Positions 1-12,265 of a DNA stretch of 64,000 bases are shown one piece after another. Source of the stretch: Owenia fusiformis (Eukaryota; Annelida; Polychaeta; Sabellida; Oweniidae); NCBI GenBank assembly GCA_903813345.2, contig CAIIXF020000008.1, positions 24,040,822 through 24,104,821 of the forward strand, read 5' to 3'. The first letter of the stretch is position 1, and every line of letters begins with the position of its first letter. Below the pieces are notes generated by a model. That model saw only the letters and a list, made by a program, of their open reading frames with translations. It had not been told where the DNA came from and did not search any database. A program made the position numbers and the translations under genes.

Positions 1-720
1 GTAAAACATGCAATGAAATATGTGATATATACTAAGGACGCTTTCATGATTTTAAATAGCTACACCTTCAGCAAGCATTTTGTTTATTACAAAAAGTGAC
101 ATTAAATAATAACCTGCCAATATTTATTAAAAGTTCCCCCAATACAAATGAATATACTTATCTGAGTAACCTGGTAATAACCGCGATAGTTAAAACGCCT
201 CCGAATCCGAACGAATCCACTAACACAGCCTAGGGGTTAGAGGAGTTTCTAAATAGCTTTGAAATCTATGTCATTTCATTCAAAACCAATAAATGTTAAA
301 AATGGGTATATTTCATGTAATTGAAAATAGCTAAAACGAAAATGATTTTTTCTCATTGTTATATGTATTTTAAAATAAAATGCCTTTATCTAAATTCGGT
401 CAGCATACTTATTGATCATTCCGGTTGTAAATAGCTTTGATAACTCGCGAATAAGGCTATAAGAAGTAGATTCTTTGTTTTGTGTCCCCTTGCATGCACG
501 ATTTTGAGTAAATCAGAAAAAACAAACACATCCAAATAGCAATCACAAGGGTCTTAAAGTACCATCGCATTTCGTTCAATCAGAATCAGATGAAATGGTG
601 GATAATTTGATGTGCGTCAAACTTGACAGTGTTATAATTACTTTGGCATACATTGTGTATTTTCTTATTTTTTACCCTTGAATAATAGCTATGTTTATTT
701 ATTGTACAAACAAGGCCGTA
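1..720. other. No gene seen
   Basis: AT-rich unique-looking DNA. I see no reading frame with protein character, no splice-flanked exon and no terminal inverted repeat. Confidence 0.5.
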
Positions 721-729
721 GGGAGAGGG

Positions 730-830
730 GGTTCGGAGGGTTCGTGCGAACCCCCCCCCCCCTAATCCAGCCCAAAAAATCGAACCCACCTTTTCAGCAT
801 TATGCGAGCAAGACGAACCCCCCCCCCAAA
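730..830. repeat. C-tract pair with small palindrome
   Basis: Two C runs (about 751-762 and 818-827) each follow a CGAACC motif. The first is preceded by its complement (GGGTTCG), so that GGTTCGTGCGAACC forms a short hairpin. This is probably the edge of an old repeat rather than a regulatory site. Confidence 0.4.
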
Positions 831-887
831 TCCAGATTTCAACGTCGGGAGTAGAATTTGTTTTCTCCGTCTGTTATCAGATTTTTA

Positions 888-1030
888 CACAGCCTCGTTC
901 ATTTCTGTAAATGTCCGGAAAAAAGTTGGGGAAAATTTACACAATTTTGATTGGCCTATTTAAGTTCGTTAATTTCCGTGTCTCTATGTAAATGTCCGAA
1001 ATAATTCTAAGCAATTTGATTGGTTGAAGG
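888..1030. repeat. Imperfect direct repeat pair, ~70 bp
   Basis: Two degenerate copies of a block containing TGTAAATGTCCG and ending in TTTGATTGG lie next to each other. Each carries an inverted CCAAT (ATTGG). No transcript evidence is visible, and 1040-1700 holds nothing I can name. Confidence 0.4.
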
Positions 1031-1705
1031 CATAATAGAGGCCATACTGCTTTTTGAAAAACATTTTATAGAATCTCCACAAAATTTAGTGATTTAATAG
1101 TGATTTAGAGTTTATTTTAGCACAAGAAATAGACAACATTATCTATAAATCAACAGCGCATACGTCGAAGAACAAGGAATAGGAATGAGCAGAAGATATT
1201 TGTTAAAATCAACTAGATATACACGAACAATTTAAAAAAAAATTGGAATCCCGGGCCGATTCTGGGGGTGATGACTTAGAAAATGTCTTGAGACATCACC
1301 AGTTATGTACACGCATTGTTCATGCAGTCTGTGAACAAGTGGTGAGAGGTCTCTGTGTGGGGACCTGGGAGACATAATCTAGTCGCCTAAGTTTCCCTAA
1401 ACTATCGCATGTCTAATATGTGACAAGAATAGTGTATGTCAGTAAATATGGCGTGAGATATTGTTCGTATCTTACCCTAGAAAATATATTGTTTTGTTTT
1501 TTGTTATTTTTGTGAGGGCGGCCGAAAGAAATATATAAAATTTAGTCTGTAACAACATGGTATTTTTATGTGATTCATAATGCTCAGATTATTTAGATCC
1601 ATATTTGTCTATATATGGCATGTGTTTCATGAATTTTAGTCATTTTTGAAATATAAAACAGTTCTACCTTAACATTTAGTTTGTTCCACTTACCTAGTCT
1701 TTATT

Positions 1706-2015
1706 AGGAGGCCCCCCGACAGGGGGCCTCCTATAGATTTTATAGATATTATTTATTAGACTCCAGATTGAAAATCTGGAGTCTATTGCTTTTGCCAGTT
1801 TTCTTCTTATTATTAGAATGCCGGTTTCGAAGAAACGGCATTCTATAGTTTTCGCCTTTTTCTTATTTTTATTATTAGACTCCAGATGAAATCTGGAGTC
1901 TATTGTTTTCGTCAGTTTTCTTATTATTAGACTCCAGATGAAATCTGGAGTCTATTGTTTTCGTCAGTTTTCTTATTCTTATTCTTATTAGACTCCAGAT
2001 GTCAATCTGGAGTCT
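1706..2015 (+). repeat. Six serial hairpins (h0-h5) heading the tandem Helitron-like array
   Basis: Six near-perfect palindromes stand in a row at 1706-1732, 1758-1784, 1815-1844, 1877-1901, 1929-1953 and 1990-2015. Their stems are GGAGGCCCCC, GACTCCAGATT, GAATGCCG..TTTC, then three GACTCCAGAT variants. Each is followed by TATAG or TATTG and an AT-rich spacer ending in ATTAG. The same series in the same order, with fewer copies, appears reverse-complemented at 28659-28795. They look like stacked 3'-terminal hairpins of Helitron-type elements, but that role is inferred. Confidence 0.7.
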
Positions 2016-2030
2016 ATTGTTTTTGCCAGT

Positions 2031-3712
2031 ATTCTTCTTATTTTTCTTTTTGAGTTTTTTCAATAACTATAGGGTATCCAGTAAAGACCATTATACAGTT
2101 TATTTAGGTTCAGTATCTAGTTGGTGGGAAATTGGGTCAAATTTTTATCTAGGTCAGAGGTCAAGAACTAGGTCAAATTTTGCATTTTCAACATTCTATC
2201 AATTATCTTCGTTGTTATTTATCGAAACAACTTTGTCTTTTTTTCATCATGTAGCTTAGAAACAGCCCTTTCATAAGTGTGCCATCAGATTTTTGATTAC
2301 TGTTACCGATTTTGAGATATGGCGTCCGGAAAGTAGGTCAAAACAAAAAATTCTTCAAATTCAACATGTGAGTTATGAAATAAGTGTAGGATGATCTCAG
2401 GAATCCGAAACTGCAAACCAAATTTCGATCCGACTTCTGGTTCGGAAGTTATGGCGTTTTGAAAACTCAAAAATCGCTAAATTTTGTGCCCATGTTAATT
2501 CAATGGGAAAAAATATTTTTTTGAAGTGAAAAAAACGAAATATAGACTGAGTTCAGCTTAATTTAATGAAAGCTTTCAAAAGAAGGGGACCTCAAAAGCC
2601 ATCTAGCTTCAGAATTTGGACACAAAAATTCCTAGGTCAAAATCTAGGTCAAATTCAAAGGTTTTCCTTATTTTTGCGATTCTGACACTACACTTCAATT
2701 ATATTCTTCCAAATTGTGTATACATGTAGCCAAGAGTGTGCTAATAGTGTTAGCCTTTTGCCGTCAGAAAGTATTTTGACCCACTTTTGAGATATGGTGT
2801 CCGAAATGTAGGTCAAAATAAAAAGTTCTCCAAATTTAACGTATGAGTTATGAATTAGGGGTAGAATTTTGTCAGGAATCCGAATCTGCAAACCAAATTT
2901 CGATCCGACTTCCGGTTCGGAAGTTATGGCGTTTTGAAAACTCAAAAATCGCTAAATTTTGTGCCCATGTTAATTCAATGGGAAAAAATATTTTTTTGAA
3001 GTGAAAAATACGAAATATAGACTGAGTTCAGCTTAATTTAATGAAAGCTTTCAAAAGAAGGGGACCTCAAAAGCTATCTAGCTTCAGAATTTGGACACAA
3101 AAATTCCTAGGTCAAAATCTAGGTCAAATTCAAAGGTTTTCCTTATTTTTGCGATTCTGACACTACACTTCAATTATATTCTTCCAAATTGTGTATACAT
3201 GTAGCCAAGAGTGTGCTAATAGTGTTAGCCTTTTGCCGTCAGAAAGTATTTTGACCCACTTTTGAGATATGGTGTCCGAAATGTAGGTCAAAATAAAAAG
3301 TTCTCCAAATTTAACGTATGAGTTATGAATTAGGGGTAGAATTTTGTCAGGAATCCGAATCTGCAAACCAAATTTCGATCCGACTTCCGGTTCGGAAGTT
3401 ATGGCGTGTCCGAAAAGTAGGTCAAAATAAAAATTTGCCAAATTTAACGTATGAGTATCCTTTCCTTCCTATCCTTCCTATCCTCTCCTATCATATCCTT
3501 TCTTCCTATTCTGTTCTATCCTATCCTTTTTTCTTATTCTATCCTATCGTTCCTTCCCATTCTATCCTATCCTACCTTCCTGTTTTATCCATCCATCTTA
3601 TTCTGGATGACTCAGCTTATTCTGGATGACTCGGCTTATTTTAGATGACTGGGCTTAAAAAAGTCTGGATCTGGAGTCTGAAATTGAACTTCGTTCAATT
3701 TCCCAAGTCTAG
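2031..3712 (+). mobile_element. Helitron-like non-autonomous unit L1
   Basis: First of four head-to-tail units. Its body holds two tandem copies of a ~475-bp module (starting near 2461 and 2936) around the palindrome CTTCCGGTTCGGAAG. It continues with a (CCTATCCTT)n tract at 3450-3590, copies of CTGGATGACTCRGCTTATT, and a terminal hairpin with stem GAAATTGAAC, then CTAG at 3709-3712 and a T. A hairpin a few bases before CTRR, inserted next to T, is the Helitron 3' signature. No Rep/helicase frame is present, so it would depend on another element. The many 60-130 aa frames here are the repeat read in chance frames. Confidence 0.6.
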
Positions 3713-5266
3713 TTATTCTTCTTATTCTTATTATTCTTTGGGAGTTTTTTCAATAACTATGAGGTATCCAGTAAGTACCATAATACAGTTCATTTAGGTT
3801 CAGTATCTAGTTGGTGGGAAATTGGGTCAAATTTTTATCTAGGTCAAAGGTCAAGAACTAGGTCAAATCCAGTACTTTGTCACTTTTTTCGATTTTCTCA
3901 GTCGTCCTTCAATATTTTTGATCCAGGTTTTTTTCATTGTGTTCCTCATAAAAAAGTAGAAAATCTAGGGTCGATTTAGTTTTTTGGTATCTCAAACCGA
4001 TTTCGAGATATTAGTGTCCGAAAACGAGTTCCAAAAAATAATTCTCCGAATCCAATGTCCAGGATATCAGTCTTATAGGAAATTTTCTCAGGATTCCGAA
4101 TCTGAAAACCAAATTTCGATCCGACTTCCAGTTCAGATGTTATGGCGTTTTGAAAATTCAAAAATCAATAAATTTGGTGCCCCATGTTAATTCAATGGGA
4201 AAAAATATTTTTTTGAAGTGTAAAATACGAGATATAGACTAAGCACAGCTAAACATAATGGAAGCCCATAAAAGAAAGGGACCTCAAAACCTTTTTTTTA
4301 TAAAAATTTGGACACCAAAATGCCTAGGTCAAAATCTAGGTCAAATTAAAAGGTTTTCCTTATTTTTGCGATTCTGACACTACACTTCAATTATATTCTT
4401 CGAAATTGTGTATACATGTAGCCAAGAGTGTGCTAATAGTGTTAACCTTTTGCCGTCAGAAAGTATTTTGACCCACTTTTGAGATATGGTGTCCGAAAAG
4501 TAGGTCAAAATAAAAAGTTCTCCAAATTTAGCGTATGAGTTATGAATTAGGGGGAGAAATTTGGCAGGAATCCGATTCTGCAAACCAAATTTCGATCCGA
4601 CTTCCGGTTCGGAAGTTATGGCGTGTCCGAAAAGTAGGTCAAAATAAAAAGTTTCCAAATTTAATGTATGAGTTATGAATTAGTGGTAGAATTTTGTCAG
4701 GAATCCGAATCTGCAAACCAAATTTTGATCTGACTTCCGGTTCCGAAGTAATGGCGTGTCCAAAAAGTAGGTCGAAATAAAAATTCGCCAAATTTAACGT
4801 ATGAGTTATGAATTAGGGGTAGAATTTTGTCAGGAATTCGAATCTTTAAATCAAATTTCGATCCGGCTTCCGGTTTGGAAGTTATGGCATTTTGAAATTT
4901 CGGAAAATCAATCTGATGGTATCCTGATAGGAAGTCAAGAGTAGAGAAGAAAATATTGAAAAATTCATCCATCCTTCCTATCTGATCCTATCCTTCCTTC
5001 CTATTTATCCTTCCTTCGTATCCTTTCCTTCCTATCCTCTCCTATCATATTCTTTCTTCCTATTCTGTTCTATCCTATCCTTCTTTCTTATTCTATCCTA
5101 TCGTTCCTTCCCATTCTATCCTATCCTACCTTCCTATTTTATCTATCCATCTTATTCTGGATGACCCAGCTTATTCTGGATGACTCGGCTTATTTTAGAT
5201 GACTGGGCTTAAAAAAGTCTAGATCTGGAGTCTGAAATTGAACTTCGTTCAATTTCCAAAGTCTAG
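3713..5266 (+). mobile_element. Helitron-like non-autonomous unit L2
   Basis: Begins directly after the CTAG of L1 with a (TTATTCTTC)-type tract and ends at its own hairpin plus CTAG (5263-5266). Same order of parts as L1: leader, AGGTCA-rich segment near 3838-3866, CTTCCGGTTCGGAAG modules, CCTATCCTT microsatellite (about 4965-5145), GATGACTCRGC repeats, terminal hairpin. There is no gap or target duplication between units, as expected for repeated insertion at, or read-through from, the same terminus. Confidence 0.6.
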
Positions 5267-6709
5267 TTATTCTTATTATTATTATTCTAAACCAGTTTTC
5301 TCAATAACCATAATTTTTTTTAGTAAAGTCAGTCATTTGGTCAATTTAGGTCCAGAATCTAGTTCCTCGGAAATTGGGTCAAATTTTTATCTAGGTCAAA
5401 GGTCAAGAACTAGGTCAAATCCAGTACTTTGTCACTTTTTTCGATTTTCTCGGTCGTCCTTTAATATTTTTGATCCGGGTTTTTTTCATTGTGTTCCTTA
5501 TAAAAAAGTAGAAATCCTAGGGTCGATTTATTTTTTTGATATCTCAAACCGATTTCGAGATATCAGTGTCCGAAAACGAGGTCCAAAAAAAGTTCTCCGA
5601 ATCAAATGTCCAGGATATTAGTCTTATAGGAAATTTTCTCAGGATTCCGAATCTGAAAACGAAATTTCGATCCGACTTCCGATTCGGAAGTTATGGCGTT
5701 TTGAAAACTCAAAAATCGCTAAATTTGGTGCCCATGTTAAGTCAATGGGAAAAAATATTTTTTTGAAGTGAAAAATACGGAATATAGACTGAGTTCAGCT
5801 TCATATAATCAAAGCCTTGAAAAGAAGGGGACCTCAAAAGCCATCTAGCTTCAAAATTTGAACACCGAAATGCCTAGGTCAAAATCTAGGTCAAATTCAT
5901 AGGTTTTCCTTATTTTTTCGATTCTGACACTACACTTTAATTATATTCTTCGAAATTGTGTATACATGTAGCCAAGAATATGCTAATAGTGTTAGCCTTT
6001 TGCCGTCAGAAAGTATTTTGACCCACTTTTGAGATATGGTGTCCGAAAAGTAGGTCAAAATAAAAAGTTCACCAAATTTAATATCTGAGTTATGAATTAA
6101 GAGTAGAATTCTGTCAGGAATCCGAATCTGCAAACTAAATTTCGATCCGACTTCCGGTTTGGAAGTTATGGCGTGTCCAAAAAGTAGGTCAAAATAAAAA
6201 ATCTCCAAATTTAACGTATGAGTTATGAATTGGGGGGTGGAATTTTGTCAGGAATCCGAATCTGCAAACCAAATTTAGATCCGACTACCGGTTCGGAAGT
6301 TATGGCGTTTTGAAATTTCGAGAAAAATCAATCTGATGGTATCCTGATAGAAAGTCAAGAGTAGAGAAGAAAATATTGAAAAATTCATCCATCCTTCCTA
6401 TCTCATCCTATCCTATCCTTCCTATCTATCCTTCCTTCATATCTTTTCCTTCCTTCATATCTTTTCCTTCCTATCCTTCCTATCCTATCCTATCCTTTCT
6501 TCCTATTCTATTCTATCCTATCCTTCTTTCTTATTCTATCCTATCGTTCTTTCCTATTCTATCCTATCCTACCTTCCTATTTTATTTATCCATCTCTTTC
6601 TAGATGACTCAGCTTATTCTGGATGACTCGGCTTATTCTGGATGACTCGGCTAAAAAAAGTCTAGATCTGGAGTCTGAAATTGAACTTTGTTCAATTTCC
6701 AAAATCTAG
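5267..6709 (+). mobile_element. Helitron-like non-autonomous unit L3
   Basis: A 1443-bp unit with the same order of parts and terminal CTAG at 6706-6709. It carries a perfect AGGTCA direct repeat with one-base spacing near 5393-5405. It lies head-to-tail with its neighbours and has no coding capacity of its own. Confidence 0.6.
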
Positions 6710-8152
6710 TTCTTTTTCTTCTTCTTCTTCTTCTTCTTCTTATTATTCTAACCCAGTTTTCTCAATAACCATAAGGTTTTCAGTAAAGTCAGTCATTTGG
6801 TCAATTGAGGTCCAGAATCTAGTTCCTCGGAAATTGGGTCAAATTTTTATCTAGGTCAAAGGTCAAGAACTAGGTCAAATCCAGTACTTTGCCACTTTTT
6901 TCGATTTTCTCGGTCGTCCTTCAATATTTTCGATCCGGGTTTTTTTCATTGTGTTCCTTATAAAAAAGTAGGAAACCTAGGGTCGATTTAGTTTTTTGAT
7001 ATCTCAAACCGATTTCGAGATATCAGTGTCCGAAAACGAGGTCCAAAAAAAAGTTCTCCGAATCAAATGTCCAGGATATTAGTCTTATAGGAAATTTTCT
7101 CAGGATTCCGAATCTGAAAACCAAATTCAAATCAGACTTCCGGTTCGGAAGTTATGGCGTTTTGAAAGCTCAAAAATCGCTAAATTTGGTGCCCATGTTA
7201 AGTCAATGGGAAAAAAGATTTTTTTGAAGTGAAAAATACGAAATATAGACTGAGTTCAGCTAAATATAATGAAAGCTTTTAAAAGAATGGGACCTCAAAA
7301 GTCATCTAGCTTCAAAATTTGGACAGCAAAATGCCTAGGTCAAAATCTAGGTCAAATTCAAAGTTTTTCCTTATTTTTGCTATTCTGACACTACAGATTA
7401 ATTATATTCTTCGAAATTTTGTATGCATGTAGCCAAGAGTGTGCTAATAGTGTTAGCCTTTTGATGTCAGCAAGTATTTTGCCCCACTTTTGAGATATGG
7501 TGTCCGAAAAGTAGGTCAAAATAATTTTTTTTCCAAATTTAACATTTGAGTTATGAATTAAGTAAAGAATTTTCTCAGGAATCCGAATCTGCAAACCAAA
7601 TTTCGATCCGACTTCCGGTTTGGAAGTTATGGCGTGTCCGAAAAGTAGGTCAAAATAAAAAGTTTCCAAATTTAACGTATGAGCTATGAATTAAGGAAAG
7701 AATTGTCTCTGGAATCCAAATCTGCAAACCAAATTTCGATCCGACTTCCGGTTCGGAAGTTATGGCGTTTTGAAATTTCAAGAAAAAATCGATCTGATGG
7801 TATCCTGATAGAAAGTCAAGAGTAAAGAAGAAAATATTGAAAAATCCCTCCATCCTTCTTTTCTGATCCTATCCTATCCTTCCTATCTACCATTGCTTCG
7901 CATCCTCTCCTTCCTGTCCTTCCTTTTCTATCCCTTCTTCCTATTCTATTCTATCCTTCTTTCCTATTCTATCCTATCGTTCCTTCCTATTCTCTCCTAT
8001 CCTTCCTTACTTTTTCATCCATCCATCCATCCATCCATCTTTTTCTGGATGACTTAGCTTATTTTGGATGACTTGGCTTATTCTGGATGACTCAGCTAAA
8101 AAAGTCTAGATCTGGAGTCTGAAATTGAACTCGTTCAATTTCCAAAATCTAG
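6710..8152 (+). mobile_element. Helitron-like non-autonomous unit L4
   Basis: Exactly 1443 bp, like L3. It opens with a (TTC)n tract and closes with the hairpin GAAATTGAAC..GTTCAATTTC and CTAG at 8149-8152. Family X follows immediately, as it does in the mirror-image copy at 25790-26869. Confidence 0.6.
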
Positions 8153-9062
8153 TTATTATTATTCCACGCAAGATTTCTCCGCACACACCGACATGTCAGC
8201 TAATTAGCATATACCATCAACCTTGACATGTTCCTGGGCTACAGGGAAATGCCTTCATTTTTTTAATTAGCCCCTCCCTAATTAGCCAAGGTCAAATCGC
8301 AAATTTTTACATTTTTGCACGTACAAGGAGTAACCATTTTTATTGTTTACCCAAAATTTGCATATGCCATCCCTCACAATTGCCATTTCACATATATTCC
8401 GGGTTTTAAAATTGGGTGCCCCAAATTTGAAAAATGGGGCACCCCAGTGGGGCAAAATTTGAAAACTGTGTATCCGATCCCAATTCTGATCAGATATAAA
8501 GAATAGAAGCCCCTGATTCCAAATATGCTTTCGGTTTTGGAATCCGACCTCTGAGTGACCTTGAAAAGGTCAACAAGTTCAAAAATCAAAATCGCTCAAA
8601 TTGATTCCAAATTGGTACCATTGTATTACACTGTACTCGGATAGAGTAAATTAGGTCACCATTTTGACCTTGACCTTTGACATTGACCTTCAAATGACCT
8701 CAAAGTTGAAAACTAGGATTTTCATTCCAATTCTTTGCAAGTATGAAGTATGGATGTCCCTGATTCTAAATATGCTTGTGGTTTTGGAATTTGACCTCCG
8801 GGTGACCTTGAAAAGGTCAAAAAGGTTAAATTGCTAAAATTGATTCGAAATTGGTACCATTGTATTACACTGTACTAAACTAGAGTAAATTAGGTCAACA
8901 TTTTGACCTTGACCTTTGACCTTCACCGTAAAATGACGTAAAACTTATTTCTTGTTTTACCTGTTCAAGGAGCCACTGTAGTTATTTTTTGCATGCCTTA
9001 CTCTTCCCATTTAACATATCTCTAGGGTTTATAATTTGAGTGATTTTCATTCCAATTCTTTA
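8153..9062 (+). mobile_element. Family X element, left copy, 3'-truncated
   Basis: Starts TTATTATTATTCCACGCAAG and matches the reverse complement of about 25960-26868. It contains two ~238-bp tandem modules (near 8598 and 8836) rich in TGACCTTGACCTTTGACC. The 3' hairpin with CTAG seen in the right copy at 25790 is missing, because the element breaks off near 9062 where repeat R begins. Confidence 0.6.
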
Positions 9063-9492
9063 GAAATATTTTATATTACTGTTTTTGTTAACATTTTTTG
9101 TTTTTTAAGTGCAATTGTTTTTGCTCCTTTCTACCAATTCTTGAGAATGAAATAAAATGTCTTTCCGAACCTTGTTGGAACAAAATAGCATACACAACAT
9201 GTTTTTACACCTCTCAATATCATAGAATTTTCAAGAAATTAAAACAAGATCCCCCAAAATAGATAAAAATCAAGATAAACCTTTAATTTCATTAACAAGA
9301 TACTTTTTTAAAAATCAACCAAAATTTCCTTTGTACAATTACAATATTGAGAGACCTAAACATGTTGTGTTTATGTCGTTTTGTTCCAATCAGGTTTGGA
9401 AAGATGTTTCATTTCATTCTGGAAACATGATACCAAGAACAAAACAAGTGTTTGATGTGTTCTAAAACAATATAGATGAAAGTATATATATA

Positions 9493-10794
9493 TCAGGTGT
9501 CCCAAAAAAAACGTCCTGCTTTTTGAGCTCTTATAACTCTGTAAGATATTAACCAATTCATTTGAAATTTATCAGGGAGTAAGAGAACGATATTATCTAT
9601 AAGCTATAAAAATATTAAATTAATCGGATGTACATTATGTGAGTATCCCCAAATACAAGATAGCATAGCAAGAAATGTAATATCAGAGGATAACTCAATT
9701 ATTTCACCTTATAATGTAGATTGATGAGCATCGCCAAATACAAAAGTTAAACAGCATAAGATAAAAAGTTGGTACAGCAAAAGATTGACAACCCACTTAT
9801 CTAATAACTTGTGCTCAATGTGGCCTCCATCTTCCTTCACAACTAAACGAAGTCGTTTCTTCCATACATAGATACTGCTCTTGATTTCATTCTGTGATAT
9901 CTCCTGCCATGACACACTTATTATCTCTTTTAATGTTTGTTCTGTAAAATTATCCCTCATACCACTGTTAACTTTTTGATTTAGAGGATCCCAAACAGAG
10001 TAATCCATTGGATTACAGTCTGGACTTTGTGGAGGCCATTCAACCTTTTTGATAAATGCTGTGGTGGATATCTCCAGATACGCATGAGTTACCCCACTTG
10101 TGTGGGAAGGGGCCCCATCTTGAAACACATAGTCATTTCTAGGGTAAATCCTCCTACAATCAGGTAGCAGATTTTCATCTAATAACTTAATATAGCTTTC
10201 GCTGTTGACTTTGGCTTTGTCAGTATTAATGAAATAAATGTCCGTCTTCCCCTTCCAGGATACTCCTGCAGAAACCATTATCTTTTTGGATAACGTGAAG
10301 TTTCATGGTAAAGACGTGATGGTTGAATTTGACGTTTACGCTTTCCATACACCCGATCATTTTGACGATTTTTGGGCACTTCAAGAGAAAAGTCCTTCTC
10401 ATCAGTGAAAATGATCTTCTTGACATCTGCGGATGAATAACGATCATATAAATTGCGACATCTTGTTTTTCTTTTTCCTTTAACATATAAGTGAGTTGTC
10501 CATCTTTTGCTGTACCAACTTTTTATCTTATGCTGTTAAACTTATGTATTTGGCGATGCTCATCAATCTACATTATAAGGTGAATTAAGTGAGTTGTCCT
10601 CCGATATTACATTTCTTGCTATGCTATCTTGTATTTGGTAATACTCACATAATGTACATCCGATTAATTTAGTATTTTGATAACTTATAGATAATATCCT
10701 TATCTTACTCCCTGATAAATTTCAAATGAATTGGTTAATATCTTGCAGAGTTATAAGAGCTCAAAAAGCGGGACGTTTTTTTTGGGACACCCAA
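9493..10794 (-). mobile_element. Mariner-type (IS630/Tc1/mariner) transposon with ~290-bp terminal inverted repeats
   Basis: Termini TCAGGTGTCCC and TTGGGTGTCCC are both flanked by TA, the target of this superfamily. Inverted homology runs about 290 bp inward at each end (9493-9787 and 10498-10794), far longer than the ~30 bp usual for mariners. The centre encodes part of a transposase on the minus strand. Its N-terminal coding part is missing, so this is an internally rearranged copy: the right repeat seems to have replaced the 5' third of the gene. Confidence 0.85.
9709..10490 (-). pseudogene. DD37D-type mariner transposase, N-terminally truncated
   Basis: Cut-and-paste DDE transposase remnant that would act on its own element's ends in the nucleus. 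Reading leftward from 10490, the catalytic core shows the first aspartate in IFTDEKDF (codon near 10401), the second in FQDGAPSHTS and the third in PDCNPMDYSVWD. There are 37 residues between the second and third, giving DD37D as in maT-like mariners. WPPQSPDCNP is a family hallmark. The helix-turn-helix DNA-binding part expected upstream is absent. One stop or frameshift separates the DEKDF part (10226-10486 frame) from the main frame (9709-10278), and the C-terminus runs into the inverted repeat. Not functional as it stands. Confidence 0.85.
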
Positions 10795-10935
10795 TATATA
10801 TTTTTCAAATTATATTTATATATTTTATATGACCATTAAATTGACGATGTGTTAAATTTTTAGATTTTTTGATGACTGGTTTAAGAGAAACCTGTGTTCA
10901 AAAGGTTCTCCATATCGATACCACTCCTTTATCAT

Positions 10936-11435
10936 CAATTTTCGACTTATTGTAATTGAGGAAAAAAATGAGAAAATTTGGAGGTATTGGAAATAAAGTC
11001 AAATTATGTTTCCATCAATAGTATACATATTTTTATCGCAGGTTAAGTAAATAAAAATTCAAACATGTAGTTCAATGGGGAGCTAGGTTACCAAACTTAT
11101 GGAGGGGAGTGTAAAATATAAATTGCAATTATGCACTCTATCTAATACATCATTCTTGTATATTTCAACAATATCTTATTCATTAACCCTGAAAACACGA
11201 GTTTAGATAAACTAATTATGCTGCTATCATTTTTACATTTCAAGATACAGAAAACAATCAATATTTCAATAATGGCCTCGCTAATTAGCCTATATTATTT
11301 TTTCCCCATACTAACTTTTTGTCCAACCCAGCTAAATCTCTTCAGGAAACCTTTATCGTCATGAATTAACCCAAAATATCCTGTTTTTAACAATTCATAG
11401 GTTCACTATAGGATGCATAGGAGTGACAAATGGAC
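10936..11435. other. No gene seen
   Basis: AT-rich, no coding signal and no clear repeat boundaries. Confidence 0.4.
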
Positions 11436-11440
11436 TAATA

Positions 11441-12265
11441 CACAGGCTGGTATCGAAAGATTTGTCCGCTGTGACGGAGCATGCTATTTTTCATAAAAAC
11501 ACTAAGAATGCTTCACAATTTATATTTTAACTTATATGTTTCGTTATATCAAAGATAATTACTTACTCCATGCAATATCATTTGCATGTAACCTTCACTT
11601 CTGTTTGAAGTCCAATAACGCTAGGAGTAAAATCTATTGAAAACGGCGCCAGAGTATCAAACTCTAAAATGTACCATTTCTTTTTTAACTTTTTAATGGC
11701 ATGATATAGTGACACGATAATATTAACATATGTTTTCAGCATAACTCTGAATGTTTTAATGAGATATTAATGTATTGGGTCTTTTTAATTCTTTTATAAA
11801 AAATAATATAAATATTTTTTGTTCGCTGTGACGGAGCATTTTCACAGTTCACATATGCAACTGCTCCATCACAGCGGACAAAAAAATTAAACATTATTTT
11901 TCATAAAAGAATTAAAAAGACCAAATACATCAACATCTCATTTGTACCTTCATAGTTATGCGGAAACCATGTGTAAATATTATCGTGTCACTATATCGTG
12001 CCATTAGAAAGTTAAACAAGAAATGGTACATTTTGAAGTATGATACTCCGGCGCCATTTTCAATAGCTTTTCTTCCCAGCGTAATTGGACTTCAAACAGA
12101 AGTGAAAGTTACCCGCAAATGATATATCCATTGCATGGAGTAAGTAATTTTTTATGGTATAATGAAACATATGAGTTAAAAAATAAATCGTGAAGTATTC
12201 TTAGTATTTTTATGAAAAATAGCATGCTCCGTCACAGCGGACAAATATTTCGATACCAGCCTGTG
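11441..12265. mobile_element. Foldback element, 825 bp
   Basis: Two ~400-bp arms form one long palindrome centred near 11850. Ends are CACAGGCTGGTATCGAAA and its complement, flanked by TAATA on both sides (11436-11440, 12266-12270), a probable 5-bp target duplication. The motif GTCCGCTGTGACGGAGCA occurs just inside both ends and again, slightly altered, on both sides of the centre. The structure thus resembles two copies of a shorter terminal-repeat element joined head to head. No coding frame. Confidence 0.75.

Larger units (their letters stand above)
9062..10935. repeat. Dispersed repeat R, inverted pair interrupted by a mariner-type element
   Basis: 9062-9225 and 9340-9490 are inverted copies of one block (key words ACATGTTG, TTTGTTCCAA, GGAAAGA, ATTTCATTCT). 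Sequence related to the rest of R resumes at 10797-10935 (GGTTTAAGAGAAA, TTCTCCATATCGATACCACT). R recurs at 13745-14050 and, more diverged, at 41405-41690. The 9493-10794 transposon therefore landed inside a copy of R. Confidence 0.6.

Noticed and set aside
3450-6600. Plus-strand frames of Ser/Pro/Ile/Leu repeats (SYPILSFLPILFYPI)
   Set aside because: Translations of the CCTATCCTT microsatellite.
2688-8000. A 'family' of ~90-residue minus-strand proteins (FQNAITSEPEVGSKFGLQIR and relatives), also on the plus strand at 27150-28364
   Set aside because: They recur because the Helitron-like module is repeated. The same bases read open on the other strand too, starts and ends differ between copies, and the peptide is just the repeat CTTCCGGTTCGGAAG and neighbours translated.
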